Shown: positions 33,799 through 42,730 of the stretch, piece after piece
How positions within the stretch are numbered: the first letter of the stretch is position 1
Layout: the number at the start of each line of letters is the position of its first letter
Source: CAZOWM01 sp964583615
GTDB lineage: Bacteria > Spirochaetota > B62-G9 > DRHN01
Length of the DNA: 64,000 nucleotides
Assembly (NCBI GenBank): GCA_964583615.1
Contig: CAZOWM010000008.1
Span: 27,439-91,438, forward strand
Reading direction: 5' to 3'
Translations under genes and position numbers: made by a program
The notes under the pieces: model-generated
What the model saw: only the letters and a program-made list of their open reading frames with translations
The model's database searches: none
Told to the model about the DNA's origin: nothing

Positions 33799-34758
33799 AT
33801 GAATGCAATCGTGGTAGGGAGTGCGAATACCGATCTGATTATCCATGTCGAGATGCTTCCCGCACTTGGAGATACAGAAGTGGGATCCGGTTTCAAAAAT
33901 GGGCCCGGCGGAAAAGGAGCAAACCAGGCGGTTGCACTATCCCGTCTCGGAGCGAAAACGTCATTTGTCGCTCGATTCGGGAAAGACGAGTTCAGTTCTC
34001 TTTTGATCGATACAATGCAGGAGCACGGTGTTACGCTCAAGTATGCGGTGATCGACGAAAAACGAAGAGGAGGTGTCGTGTTCATTCTTGTCGACAGAGC
34101 AGGGAACAATACAATGATTGCAGATCTGGGTTCAAACCTCCATCTCGACGCTGCGGACATCGAAAACGCACGCGAGGCATTTACGGGTTCAACGCTCCTT
34201 TTACTGCAGTTCGAGGTCTCCGAAAGTGCGAATAAGAAAGCGTGCGAAATTGCTATGGAAAAAGGGCTGAAAATTGTGCTCAACCCCGCACCCATGAAAA
34301 AGTTCGACACATCGATTCTGCATTCCGTAGACGTACTGACGCCGAACATGTTCGAACTCAGCAGGATCCTCAGGCTCATACACGGCAGTGATGTGCTCTC
34401 AGATCAAGAGAGGGATGTGGAAACGATCGGCGCTGCGGCACGGTCTATCGTGGATTTCGGGGTCGGTCATGTGGTGGTTACAGCAGGGAAAAGGGGATGC
34501 GTCCATGTCGATGACAAGAGCGTTCGCTGCTTCGGAACCTACAAAGTGAATCAGGTTGACTCCACTGCTGCAGGAGATGCATTCACTGCGGCTTTCGGGC
34601 TGAAGTTTGCCGAGGGCAAAGAGATAAGTGAATCCGTGAGGTTTGCATCTGCAAGTGCGGCTCTCACTGTATCGCGGGAGGGAGCAATCCCGTCACTTCC
34701 CTACAGAGAAGAAGTTGAGACATTCATGAAGGAAAACATTCTTACTCAGTTCGACTAG
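33799..34758 (+). CDS. rbsK: Ribokinase (PfkB family)
   Basis: Phosphorylates ribose to ribose-5-phosphate in the cytoplasm. 319 residues with PfkB signatures NGPGGKGANQAVALSRLG near 33 and DSTAAGDAFTAAFGLKFAEG near 255 (Asp is the catalytic base, AAGD the anion hole). N-terminal VVGSANTDLI is typical for ribokinase. ATG 33799 has AGGAGG 5 bases upstream. No ribose transporter is adjacent, so it probably salvages ribose from nucleosides. Divergent from pcm. Confidence 0.92.
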   Translation: MNAIVVGSANTDLIIHVEMLPALGDTEVGSGFKNGPGGKGANQAVALSRLGAKTSFVARFGKDEFSSLLIDTMQEHGVTLKYAVIDEKRRGGVVFILVDRAGNNTMIADLGSNLHLDAADIENAREAFTGSTLLLLQFEVSESANKKACEIAMEKGLKIVLNPAPMKKFDTSILHSVDVLTPNMFELSRILRLIHGSDVLSDQERDVETIGAAARSIVDFGVGHVVVTAGKRGCVHVDDKSVRCFGTYKVNQVDSTAAGDAFTAAFGLKFAEGKEISESVRFASASAALTVSREGAIPSLPYREEVETFMKENILTQFD

Positions 34759-34780
34759 ATCTTCGGCTGGATATTTCGTC

Positions 34781-34807
34781 TTGACATTTTTCATGCACTA
34801 ATAGTAT
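34781..34807 (+). promoter_or_regulatory. Possible promoter for the Gld-like ABC operon
   Basis: TTGACA (34781-34786) is a perfect -35 box, but the best -10, TAGTAT (34802-34807), is only 15 bases away, a short spacing. The leader to the first gene is about 100 bases and T-rich. Confidence 0.3.
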
Positions 34808-34916
34808 TTTTTCTCATCTGGTATCTAAGAGGATTTATATAAGTTCTTGAAAGTTTGCCAGGTTTTTTTTTGCGTTATTGTTTTTTCTATAAAGAAAAGA
34901 GGGGGGTCATCGAACA

Positions 34917-35843
34917 TTGATCAAGATTGAAAACGTTACAAAGATGTACGGGCAGACCGTAGCGGTGAAAAATGTAAGCTTTGAAGTCAATAAAGGAGAA
35001 ATCCTTGGGTTCCTTGGACCGAACGGGGCCGGGAAGACAACGATGATGAGAGTCATCACGGGATATTTTCCTCCCACAGACGGCGACGCAATCGTCGCAG
35101 GACACAGTGTGCTCACCGAACCGCTCGAGGTAAAGAGGCGAATCGGATACGTACCGGAAAATCCTTCGATGTACAAGGAAATGAAAGTAGTGGATTATTT
35201 GAAGTTCATCGGCTCTATCAAGGGTGTACCGAGGGCGCATGTAGGTGAGAGCGTTGACAGGGTAATCAGGAGGTGTGCGCTGCAAAGTGTTACAGGCAAA
35301 CACATTGGACAGCTCTCAAAGGGCTTTCAGCAGCGTGTTGCGCTGGGGCAGGCCCTTGTGAACGATCCTCCTGTTCTAATTCTCGACGAACCAACATCTG
35401 GACTCGACCCAAAGCAGATTCATGAAATTCGGGAGCTCATCAAATCAATGGCCGGTACCAGGACCATCATCTTGTCCACACACATCCTTCCAGAAGTCTC
35501 GATGACCTGCAGCAAGGTGGTCATCATAAACGAGGGAGAGATCGTTGCAGTCGATTCCACGGACAATATCGGCTCCCGTTTTGCACAGCACAACCAGATA
35601 GAGATGATTGTACAGGGACAGCCCGAGAAGATCATCGAAAAGCTCTCGGAGCTGGAAGGCATCATGAGAATCGACAACATGTCGAACCGGTATACCCTCG
35701 ATGTTGAAAAGGACAGAGACCTGCGCGCGCAGGTGGCAAAAAAAATTATCGAAAGCGGATTTGACCTCTTGGAGATGAGAACAAAGGCAATGAGCCTCGA
35801 GGATGTGTTTCTTAGGCTTGTTATGGAAGAGGAGGGGGTATAG
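34917..35843 (+). CDS. ABC transporter ATP-binding protein (GldA-like)
   Basis: 308-residue ATPase of an ABC-2 type exporter. Walker A is GPNGAGKTT near 37, the signature is LSKGFQQRVALGQAL, Walker B is VLILDEPTSGLDP and the H-loop is STHI. The C-terminal 80 residues match the GldA/NatA-type extension. Start is TTG 34917 with a G-rich ribosome site (34900-34906). It begins a four-gene operon ATPase, permease, GldG-like, DUF4340-like that is common outside gliding bacteria and whose substrate is unknown. Confidence 0.9.
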   Translation: MIKIENVTKMYGQTVAVKNVSFEVNKGEILGFLGPNGAGKTTMMRVITGYFPPTDGDAIVAGHSVLTEPLEVKRRIGYVPENPSMYKEMKVVDYLKFIGSIKGVPRAHVGESVDRVIRRCALQSVTGKHIGQLSKGFQQRVALGQALVNDPPVLILDEPTSGLDPKQIHEIRELIKSMAGTRTIILSTHILPEVSMTCSKVVIINEGEIVAVDSTDNIGSRFAQHNQIEMIVQGQPEKIIEKLSELEGIMRIDNMSNRYTLDVEKDRDLRAQVAKKIIESGFDLLEMRTKAMSLEDVFLRLVMEEEGV

Positions 35844-35849
35844 ATCATT

Positions 35850-36626
35850 ATGAGAAATATTGCAGAGATCTTCAAAAAGGAGATTCGGTTTTATTTTTCC
35901 ACTCCGATCGCATATGTCGTGATGTTTATATTCGCTGCAGTCTTCGGTTTTCTCTATTTCAGAAACCTCACATACTACTCCGAGCTCTCCTACCAGCTGA
36001 TGCAGAATCAGTACTTCGCACAGAGGGTGGACCTTATACTTGGCGTTTTTGCTCCGGTCTTCAACTCAAACAGTATAATCCTTCTCATGGTTATTCCTCC
36101 CATATCCATGCGTCTGTTCGCAGAGGAGAAGAAATCCGGTACCATAGAACTTCTGTTCACCTATCCCTTGCGTGATGTTCAGATGGTTCTGGGGAAATGG
36201 CTTGCAGCGGTCACCATTTTACTCTGTATGCTCGCTCTTACTGTTCCTGCCCCGTTTATGGCGTTCGGGTTCGCAAAGAGCGCAGAGTGGGGGCCGGTTC
36301 TTTCCGGGTATCTCGGGATGTTTCTCATGTCGCTCGCGTTTTTGTCCCTCGGAATTCTCATCTCAGCACTTGCTGAAAACCAGATCGTTGCAATCATCGT
36401 GTCCTACGGCACGCTGCTCGCGTTCTGGTTCATCGGGTGGGCGGTTGATCCGGATTCAGGTCGACAGATCGGAAAGATACTCGGGGAGCTGAGCATCATC
36501 AGCCACCTTACCAACTTTATCAAGGGAGTCATCAATACGACGGATCTCGTCTACTACCTGCTGTTCATTTTTTCATCACTATTTCTGACACTCCGTGTGC
36601 TCGAATCGAAGAGATGGAGGGGCTAA
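35850..36626 (+). CDS. ABC-2 type permease (GldF-like)
   Basis: 258 residues with six hydrophobic helices. N-terminal EIFKKEIRFYFSTPIAYVV and the middle MRLFAEEKKSGTIELLFTYP are the typical ABC-2 permease signatures. It pairs with the upstream ATPase, 6 bases away. It is an inner-membrane exporter subunit of unknown substrate. Confidence 0.9.
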   Translation: MRNIAEIFKKEIRFYFSTPIAYVVMFIFAAVFGFLYFRNLTYYSELSYQLMQNQYFAQRVDLILGVFAPVFNSNSIILLMVIPPISMRLFAEEKKSGTIELLFTYPLRDVQMVLGKWLAAVTILLCMLALTVPAPFMAFGFAKSAEWGPVLSGYLGMFLMSLAFLSLGILISALAENQIVAIIVSYGTLLAFWFIGWAVDPDSGRQIGKILGELSIISHLTNFIKGVINTTDLVYYLLFIFSSLFLTLRVLESKRWRG

Positions 36627-36627
36627 G

Positions 36628-38208
36628 ATGCTGAAAAAAATCGAGAAATATCTCTACATCCTTTCGCCGCTGCTTATCGTCGTCAGCCTTGTATATTTTT
36701 ATTTGACCGGGAAATTTGAGACGGTCTCGATTGTCACCCTTATACTCGGTGTCGGAGCAGGGATCATCTTTTTCATACGGTTCTATGAAGATATCATGAA
36801 AAAGGTCACGAAAAGAAAAATAAAATACGGTCTGAACAGCGCATTCATCACGATTATCGTTCTCGCACTGGTCGTCATCGTCTACCTTGTCCTCATGGAC
36901 AACAACAAGGTATTTGATCTGACTGCGGCGAAGCGGTTTTCCCTTTCCGAGCAGACAAGAGCCGTGCTCAAGAAACTCGAAGGCCCTGTTAAAGGGCTCG
37001 CCTTCTATTCGAAGCAGCAGGATTCTGCTTCGATTCGGGAGCTCTTCAACGAGTATCACTATCTGTACAAGGATTTCGAGTTCGAAATCATCGATCCCGA
37101 TCTCAACCCGGGTATGGTAAAGGACATGGGCGTTGAGGAGTACGGAACGATAATCGTACGATACGGCGATCGAAGAGAAAAGGCGAAATCGAACAATGAG
37201 GAAGGGATCACCAATGCGCTCATCAAGCTCTCTCAGAAAGAAATAAAGAAGGTGTATTTTATTACAGGACACGGAGAGCACAGCATCCAGGATTACAGCA
37301 ATAGCGGGTACGACAAGATAAAAGCTGCCATCAACGCCGAAAACTTCGAGGCGGAGGAAATCCTGTTGCTGAGAGAGGAAGACGTTCCACAGGACTCCGC
37401 GGTTCTCATCTCCGCAGGCCCGACGAAAGATTATGAACCCCACGAAATGGAGCTAATCGAAAGGTACGTGCAAAACGGAGGAAGGGTTTTGTTCCTCATG
37501 GACCCCAGTGGAAGTGGAGGAGAGTATATCTACATCAGTGCTTTCCTTGAAAAATACGGTCTTCTGCTCGGAAATGATGTCATCATCGATCCTCTGAGCA
37601 GGGTGCTTTCCGGCGACTATTTCATGCCTGTTATCAACAGCTACACATACAACCCGATCACCAAGAATTTCAAGATCGCCATTTTTCTCAGTTTTGCACA
37701 AAGCGTACAGACGGATGAAAGTGCAGGCGAAAACATATTTCCCCGTATCATTGCCAACACAGGAGACGCCAGCTGGGCCGAAAAGGATCTCAAAGGGCTT
37801 ATTTCCGGGAAGTCCATGAAGTACGATGAGGGTATAGATATCAAGGGTCCGGCCCCTATCATGGCGTATTCACGCATCACCCTGGCCCAAAATGGCGAAC
37901 AAGCAGAAGAGGAACCTGCCGAAGACGTGCAGAAAGAAACCTATGTGGTCGCTATCGGAGATTCGGACTTCATCACCAATTCGATGTACATGACTCAGGG
38001 AAACAGAGACCTGTTCCTCAACACGGTAAACTTCCTTGCAAATCGGGGTGATTTAATCACGATCAGGCCGAAGCAGCAGGAATCTGTGTTTCTTACACTG
38101 ACCGCACAGCAGGGAAGGGTCGCGTTTTTCGTTTCGATGATCCTGGTTCCCATTTTCGTCATTGTTCTCGGGCTCCTGTTTACGATCCGGAGGAAGGTGA
38201 AATCATGA
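36628..38208 (+). CDS. GldG-like ABC transporter auxiliary membrane protein
   Basis: 526 residues. Two or three hydrophobic helices near the N-terminus (about 10-50 and 75-90) are followed by a large periplasmic region and a final helix (about 500-520). The periplasmic region begins FDLTAAKRFSLSEQTRAVL, the hallmark of the GldG family, and includes VYFITGHGEHSI and GGRVLFLMDPSG. ATG 36628 follows a GGAGGGG site that lies at the end of the permease gene. Presumed periplasmic partner of the exporter. The overlap ATGA joins it to the next gene. Confidence 0.87.
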   Translation: MLKKIEKYLYILSPLLIVVSLVYFYLTGKFETVSIVTLILGVGAGIIFFIRFYEDIMKKVTKRKIKYGLNSAFITIIVLALVVIVYLVLMDNNKVFDLTAAKRFSLSEQTRAVLKKLEGPVKGLAFYSKQQDSASIRELFNEYHYLYKDFEFEIIDPDLNPGMVKDMGVEEYGTIIVRYGDRREKAKSNNEEGITNALIKLSQKEIKKVYFITGHGEHSIQDYSNSGYDKIKAAINAENFEAEEILLLREEDVPQDSAVLISAGPTKDYEPHEMELIERYVQNGGRVLFLMDPSGSGGEYIYISAFLEKYGLLLGNDVIIDPLSRVLSGDYFMPVINSYTYNPITKNFKIAIFLSFAQSVQTDESAGENIFPRIIANTGDASWAEKDLKGLISGKSMKYDEGIDIKGPAPIMAYSRITLAQNGEQAEEEPAEDVQKETYVVAIGDSDFITNSMYMTQGNRDLFLNTVNFLANRGDLITIRPKQQESVFLTLTAQQGRVAFFVSMILVPIFVIVLGLLFTIRRKVKS

Positions 38209-39602
38209 AGTTTTTCAAAAATACGCTCATTCTCTTTATCGTTCTTGTGTGTGCAGGCACAGCATACTGGTACTTCGTGAAAAAGAGGGGGAAAGAAAAA
38301 GAGGAGGCTCAAAAGCAGGCTGCATACTTGTTCGAGCAGAGCGAGAAAGAGGTCGTGAGAGTGACACTGAAAAAAAGGGGGGCCTCGCACATTGTCATGG
38401 AAAAGGTCTCCAAAGGCCCGGAGCAAACAGAGGAGGAAGAGGACACGTGGCTCATTACCTCCCCCGTGGAAACAGGTGGGAGCAGCACGGCGATAAACTC
38501 TCTGATCTCCTCACTGATGGAAAGCAAGAGAGAGGAGGTCGTGTGGGAGAGCCTCGAAAAGCGGGAAGAGTACGGGCTCGACGAACCGGAGCTCTCCGTG
38601 GAATTTACCTACAAGGGTGAAGAGACTGTGCACGGTGTTGATTTCGGAATCGAAAGTCTCGACAGGGAAAAAGTATTCGCCTCTGTACGCGGGAAAGATG
38701 CGATATATTCCGTGCCGGTGGGTGTGAAGAATGCACTGGTCAAGAATCTTTTCGATCTGCGAGACAAGAGGATCAGCCCCTACGAAAGTGAGGATATTGT
38801 AAGGGTTACCTATCTTTCAGCGTTCGATACATTTTTTCTCGAGAGAAAGGATGACAACGAGTGGTATTTCGTTCCTGAAATGCTGAAGGCCTCAAAGACA
38901 CGTGTCGACATGTTTACCGGAAACGTGAGGTATGGAAATATTGCGGAGGTCGTCGAGGAGGAAGCTTCACAGCTTGCACTGTACGGGCTCGATAAGCCAC
39001 GGCTCATTATCACGCTCAGGCTCAGGGACGGCTCGAATTTCCTTTTCATGCTCGGAGACCCAGTCACGGAAAACGGTATCGATTTTTACTATGCGACGCG
39101 GTCAAGTGACACGATGGTGTTTCAGGTAAACACTGATCTCGTTCAGCGGATGCTCAGAACGGAATTTGAGCTGAAAGACAGAAGTATTTTCCCTGATCTG
39201 CAGTCAGCCGACATAGGTACTGTAACGCTCTCAGTAAAAGGCACGGAATATGCCTTCACCAGAAAAGATGACGAATGGGTATTTTCCGATACCGGTGAGG
39301 AACTGGAGCGGGGGTACAAAATCGACAACATCGTGCGCTCGATTACAACTGCGGAGTACGAAGTGGTTGACCCTGTGAGCAGAGGGGATGAAACGTACAG
39401 TGAGACCGGTATCGAGAACGCACCCTATACGGTCACCTTTACGTTCTCTGGAACACGTTCGCCACTCACGGTACGGATAACTGAGATGAATAAAGAAACC
39501 AACATGCTGTGGTTGACCCCAGACGGCGGAAACACTGTCTACTGCGCGAACGGGTACTTCCTCTCGAATTTTCCAGAATCGAGAGAAGAGCTTCTTGAGT
39601 AG
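38205..39602 (+). CDS. DUF4340-like exported protein of the Gld-like ABC operon
   Basis: 465 residues. One N-terminal anchor helix (about 6-24) precedes a charged linker and a repeated alpha/beta region. The repeat phrase YGLDEPELSVEFTYKGEE recurs as YGLDKPRLIITLRLRDG and IENAPYTVTFTFSGT, the pattern of DUF4340 repeats. It always follows GldG-like genes in this type of operon, so it is a probable periplasmic component. Overlaps the GldG-like stop by 4 bases. No catalytic motif is visible. Confidence 0.82.
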   Translation: MKFFKNTLILFIVLVCAGTAYWYFVKKRGKEKEEAQKQAAYLFEQSEKEVVRVTLKKRGASHIVMEKVSKGPEQTEEEEDTWLITSPVETGGSSTAINSLISSLMESKREEVVWESLEKREEYGLDEPELSVEFTYKGEETVHGVDFGIESLDREKVFASVRGKDAIYSVPVGVKNALVKNLFDLRDKRISPYESEDIVRVTYLSAFDTFFLERKDDNEWYFVPEMLKASKTRVDMFTGNVRYGNIAEVVEEEASQLALYGLDKPRLIITLRLRDGSNFLFMLGDPVTENGIDFYYATRSSDTMVFQVNTDLVQRMLRTEFELKDRSIFPDLQSADIGTVTLSVKGTEYAFTRKDDEWVFSDTGEELERGYKIDNIVRSITTAEYEVVDPVSRGDETYSETGIENAPYTVTFTFSGTRSPLTVRITEMNKETNMLWLTPDGGNTVYCANGYFLSNFPESREELLE

Positions 39603-39632
39603 GGGACACGAAGTCCCTGGTGCGGCTTATAT

Positions 39633-39652
39633 GCTTTACCGGCAAAGCGTGT
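39633..39652 (+). terminator. Weak hairpins after the ABC operon
   Basis: Just after the stop codon GGGAC/GTCCC (39603-39617) forms a small hairpin. A second, GCTTT (39633-39637) with AAAGC (39644-39648), is followed by a T-rich tail that overlaps the convergent gene's stop. They could end transcripts from either side. Confidence 0.35.
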
Positions 39653-40894
39653 TTATTTCATGAGGTAAAGAAAGAGTGCGGTCCCGAACGGTACGAGCAG
39701 GTTGTCGATGTTGTACACTGGGATGATCTCGAGAATTGTTGCGATCACGGCTGCAGGAATCGCCATGGCCGGGTCAACCGTAAGAAAAAGAATGATACTC
39801 GAAGCGGCGAAAAAGGCAAAAGATCCTTCGACAGTACGCTTGCGTGACCTGAAGATGTACACCTTTCCAAAAAGAATACCGACAATTGCCGAAAGGCAGT
39901 CTGAAACAGATACAATGAGAACCGCAGGGAGATAGACTGAGTAGTCGAACACGCAGATCGTGAGCAGTATGCCGAGTCCGAGAAATATCGGGCCGATTAT
40001 GATGCCTCGTTTCTCGTCCATCCTCTGTGCTTTTCTCGTGATGAGTGCGATTGGAGAGAAGGACATTCCCATATACCGAAAGATTTCCGATATACCGTAC
40101 AACAGAAGCGCCCCTGACAGTATGGAGATTGAGAGCGGGGTGTGAAAGCGAGCAACAAAGGGAAACACGGAGCCCAGTGCGTGAATGCCCTTTCTGAACA
40201 GTTCCCTTTTCCAGTAAAACCGCGTGCGGCGCATGTTTTTCGGAAGACGATTCGACGGAATGATGTAGGGAAGTATTTCGAGAAAGTTGTTTCCTTCAAT
40301 CACCACATCCGAGTGTTTCCGAACGAGTGCGGACGGATTGAACCCTATGCCGATGTTGCTCTTTTGCAAAAGCTCGGCGTTGTTCGGATCATCACCCACG
40401 GAGATGACATCCTTCCACTCAAGCCCCAGCTTTTGCAGAATTCCGTCAACGATTTGTATTTTCGGTACCAGTGTTTCCGTGTCGACGCGGATGAAATCTC
40501 CATGTTTTTCCGCCCTGATACCTGCATAGTGGTCCGCATCAATATCCCCAGCAAGGTCCCTCAACACAAAATTGGGAATTCCTGCGCTGATGATGGATAC
40601 GAAATAGCGCTCACGCTTGAGTACTGCAATGGTTTCTCGGATGTGTGTGACCCGCCGTATTTTGTCGGCAGTCATCAGTGCCTCATTTGTGTGGATATTT
40701 CCAGCGAGTTTGTACCCCTCTCTGAGGAGATGCTGGATGCTGATCTTGTCGATGTAGTACTGTATCCCGAGGAGGAGAATCTTCAGATAATTTTTCAGCC
40801 CTCTGGACCTCACGATTCTTTTGAGAAAGATATCCTTGAAAAGGACTCCATCAACATCCAAAACAACGATCCCATTGTAACTCATTTCGCTCAT
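39653..40894 (-). CDS. Fusion of HAD phosphatase and polyprenol/phytol-kinase-like membrane domain
   Basis: 413 residues. The N-terminal 210 residues are a haloacid-dehalogenase phosphatase: VVLDVDGVLF (motif I, two Asp), FVSIISAGI (motif II Ser), ISVGDDPNNAELL (motif IV Asp pair). The C-terminal 200 residues contain about six hydrophobic helices with KRELFRKGIHALG, VSDCLSAIVGILFGK and KRTVEGSFAFF, the signatures of CTP-dependent dolichol/phytol/diacylglycerol kinases (SEC59/VTE5/DGK1). The fusion may couple dephosphorylation and phosphorylation of a lipid alcohol. The start is uncertain: ATG 40894, 40885 or 40921. Confidence 0.78.
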   Translation of the reverse strand: MSEMSYNGIVVLDVDGVLFKDIFLKRIVRSRGLKNYLKILLLGIQYYIDKISIQHLLREGYKLAGNIHTNEALMTADKIRRVTHIRETIAVLKRERYFVSIISAGIPNFVLRDLAGDIDADHYAGIRAEKHGDFIRVDTETLVPKIQIVDGILQKLGLEWKDVISVGDDPNNAELLQKSNIGIGFNPSALVRKHSDVVIEGNNFLEILPYIIPSNRLPKNMRRTRFYWKRELFRKGIHALGSVFPFVARFHTPLSISILSGALLLYGISEIFRYMGMSFSPIALITRKAQRMDEKRGIIIGPIFLGLGILLTICVFDYSVYLPAVLIVSVSDCLSAIVGILFGKVYIFRSRKRTVEGSFAFFAASSIILFLTVDPAMAIPAAVIATILEIIPVYNIDNLLVPFGTALFLYLMK

Positions 40895-41033
40895 TTTCCC
40901 GACTTCGCATCGCTGCAGCATCCACTGAGGAAAATACTCAGAGTTTATCGAAAAAGCAATCTCGATCAGTGCGGGGAAAAACCGTTTGTTCTGCGTGTGC
41001 GGGTATTATATTTATTCATCAGGTACGATTGGA

Positions 41034-42179
41034 ATGAAGGTGAAAATTGAGAAGATTATACACGGGGGATACGGCCTCATGCGGACCGGACAGGGTACGA
41101 TTTTGGTCCCCTTCGGCGTTCCTGGAGATACCGTCGAAGTTGAGTGTACGCCGGATGAAGGTGTTTCACTGGGGTGGATAAAAAAGGTAACTGTGCCCTC
41201 TCCCCATAGAAGGCCACAACGCTGTCCGGTATTCGGGATATGCGGGGGGTGCGATTTCGACAACATGGAATACGGTTTTGAACTCGAGGTAAAGGCGGGC
41301 ATCCTCATCGAGGACCTTGACCGCTTTGGCGGGATCAAGGCTGCTTCGATCGAAGAAACAATCGACTCCCCGGATAAGGGGTACAGAAACAACGCCCAGT
41401 TCAAGGTGGATTCTCACGGAAATGTGGGGTTTTTTGCAAAAAGGTCCCATGAGGTTGTGCCGCTTCCCAGGGAAGGGTGCAGGCTTCTGCAGGAAGATAT
41501 CAATTCCTTTGTTACACAGATTCGGGACACCGGCTGCCTTGAACAGGGAGGATTCAGGGTGCGTGCAGATATGGATGGAAATGTGTACCATAAAGGCATA
41601 CCTCAGTACAGGGACCACACGGTTTGTTATTATTCGGTGAAAGGGATTCGGTTCAGAATCGGTATTGACGATTTTTTTCAGGTAAACAGTTTCGTGGTGG
41701 CACGCTGGCTCGAGAAGGTCATTTCATATCTCGACCCAAGCCCGGATGACGAGGTCCTGGACCTTTTCTGCGGGGCGGGTCTCATTACTCTGCATCTTGC
41801 CCGGCTTGTCGGATCTGTGACCGGTGTAGAGATCAATAGAAATGCTGTGTCGAACGCCCGCGGCAATGCCGAATTGAACAACGTGATGAATGTTAGGTTC
41901 GTGCGGGCAGCCGCAGTGAACGGGGTGCGGTGTGCTCCTGACGCAAAAAAGGTTGTACTCGACCCTCCGCGTGCCGGGCTTGGAGAAGATCTCGTTGAAA
42001 GGATTGCACTTCGTAAGCCCACGGTCGTTGTATACGCTTCGTGTGACACGGCAACCTTTTCTCGAGATGTTCGGTATTTCAGCGAACGCGGCTACGCACT
42101 GGGCAAAGTATCGATAATCGATATGTTTCCTAGAACACGGCACATAGAGGTTGTCGCACGCTTCGTGAGCAAAACATAA
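41034..42179 (+). CDS. RNA (uracil-5-)-methyltransferase, RlmD/TrmA family
   Basis: 381 residues. An N-terminal TRAM-like OB domain (VKIEKIIHGGYGLMR; LVPFGVPGDTVEVE) is followed by a Cys cluster CPVFGICGGCDF that, with a later Cys, usually binds a 4Fe-4S cluster. The SAM domain has VLDLFCGAGLITLHLA, and VVLDPPRAGLGEDL ends with the catalytic Cys in YASCDTATFSRD. It methylates U to m5U in 23S rRNA or tRNA; which site cannot be told from sequence. ATG 41034 has only a weak ribosome site. Confidence 0.9.
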   Translation: MKVKIEKIIHGGYGLMRTGQGTILVPFGVPGDTVEVECTPDEGVSLGWIKKVTVPSPHRRPQRCPVFGICGGCDFDNMEYGFELEVKAGILIEDLDRFGGIKAASIEETIDSPDKGYRNNAQFKVDSHGNVGFFAKRSHEVVPLPREGCRLLQEDINSFVTQIRDTGCLEQGGFRVRADMDGNVYHKGIPQYRDHTVCYYSVKGIRFRIGIDDFFQVNSFVVARWLEKVISYLDPSPDDEVLDLFCGAGLITLHLARLVGSVTGVEINRNAVSNARGNAELNNVMNVRFVRAAAVNGVRCAPDAKKVVLDPPRAGLGEDLVERIALRKPTVVVYASCDTATFSRDVRYFSERGYALGKVSIIDMFPRTRHIEVVARFVSKT

Positions 42180-42182
42180 ACC

Positions 42183-42211
42183 TTGACTGCGAAAGAGATT
42201 TTTTCTACATT
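42183..42211 (+). promoter_or_regulatory. Promoter of the rpsF-ssb-rpsR-rplI-dnaB operon
   Basis: TTGACT (42183-42188), a 17-base spacer and TACATT (42206-42211). Transcription from about 42218 gives a 72-base leader that contains a strong hairpin. The -35 box begins 4 bases after the upstream stop codon. Confidence 0.55.
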
Positions 42212-42235
42212 TGGAAGAAGATAGATATGTCCTTT

Positions 42236-42270
42236 CTGTCCATCTGAACGGAAAAGAACAGGTGGACCAG
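42236..42270 (+). promoter_or_regulatory. rpsF leader hairpin, candidate S6:S18 autoregulatory site
   Basis: CTGTCCATCTG (42236-42246) pairs with CAGGTGGACCAG (42259-42270), 11 bp with one G-T pair and a bulged base, around a 12-base loop. It ends 8 bases before the GAGGAGGG ribosome site of rpsF. In many bacteria the S6:S18 complex binds a bulged hairpin at this position to repress the operon. Position and shape agree, but I could not confirm the exact recognition bases. Confidence 0.45.
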
Positions 42271-42289
42271 CAGACCAGAGGAGGGAACC

Positions 42290-42568
42290 GTGCGGAAATA
42301 TGAGTACGTTTACATTCTTGATCCCCAGGAAGAAAACACCAAGAAAGCAATCGAAGACATCAAAAGGCATTACAATGATATGGGGGTGCGTGTTCTCAAG
42401 GAGGACGACATGGGAAAGCGACGCCTCGCCTATGAGATCAACAAAAAGACTGACGGGTATTACTACGTGACCCAGATAGAAATCGACGATTTTTCGAAGC
42501 TTGAAGATTTCGAGCGGGAAATGACGCTCAGTCAGGATGTCATTCGGTTCATGAAAGTGACCATCTGA
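42290..42568 (+). CDS. rpsF: 30S ribosomal protein S6
   Basis: 92-residue S6, which pairs with S18 on the 30S platform. The sequence begins MRKYEYVYILDPQ and includes GKRRLAYEINKKTDGYYYVT, the conserved S6 block. It ends soon after the fold, without the glutamate tail of E. coli S6. GTG 42290 has GAGGAGGG 4 bases upstream. First gene of the rpsF-ssb-rpsR-yybS-rplI-dnaB operon. Confidence 0.97.
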   Translation: MRKYEYVYILDPQEENTKKAIEDIKRHYNDMGVRVLKEDDMGKRRLAYEINKKTDGYYYVTQIEIDDFSKLEDFEREMTLSQDVIRFMKVTI

Positions 42569-42730
42569 TAGCAGTGCACACCGCGTTCTCGCCTCCTTGT
42601 TTCTGTAACACATTGGTGTAAAAATCAAATGGGTTGCAGTTTCGAATGAGAAACGATATAATGAAGTCCGTGGAAAGATACACGAACGTGCGGTTTAAGA
42701 TACACATACGTACATAACAAGGAGAGGGGA

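Noticed and set aside
36565..37443. Open frame of 292 codons antisense to the GldG-like gene
   Set aside because: It conflicts with a conserved operon gene, and the acidic/Phe-rich product resembles nothing known.
40142..41050. Open frame of 302 codons antisense to the HAD/kinase fusion
   Set aside because: The minus-strand protein has complete HAD motifs and membrane helices; the plus-strand frame has no motifs.
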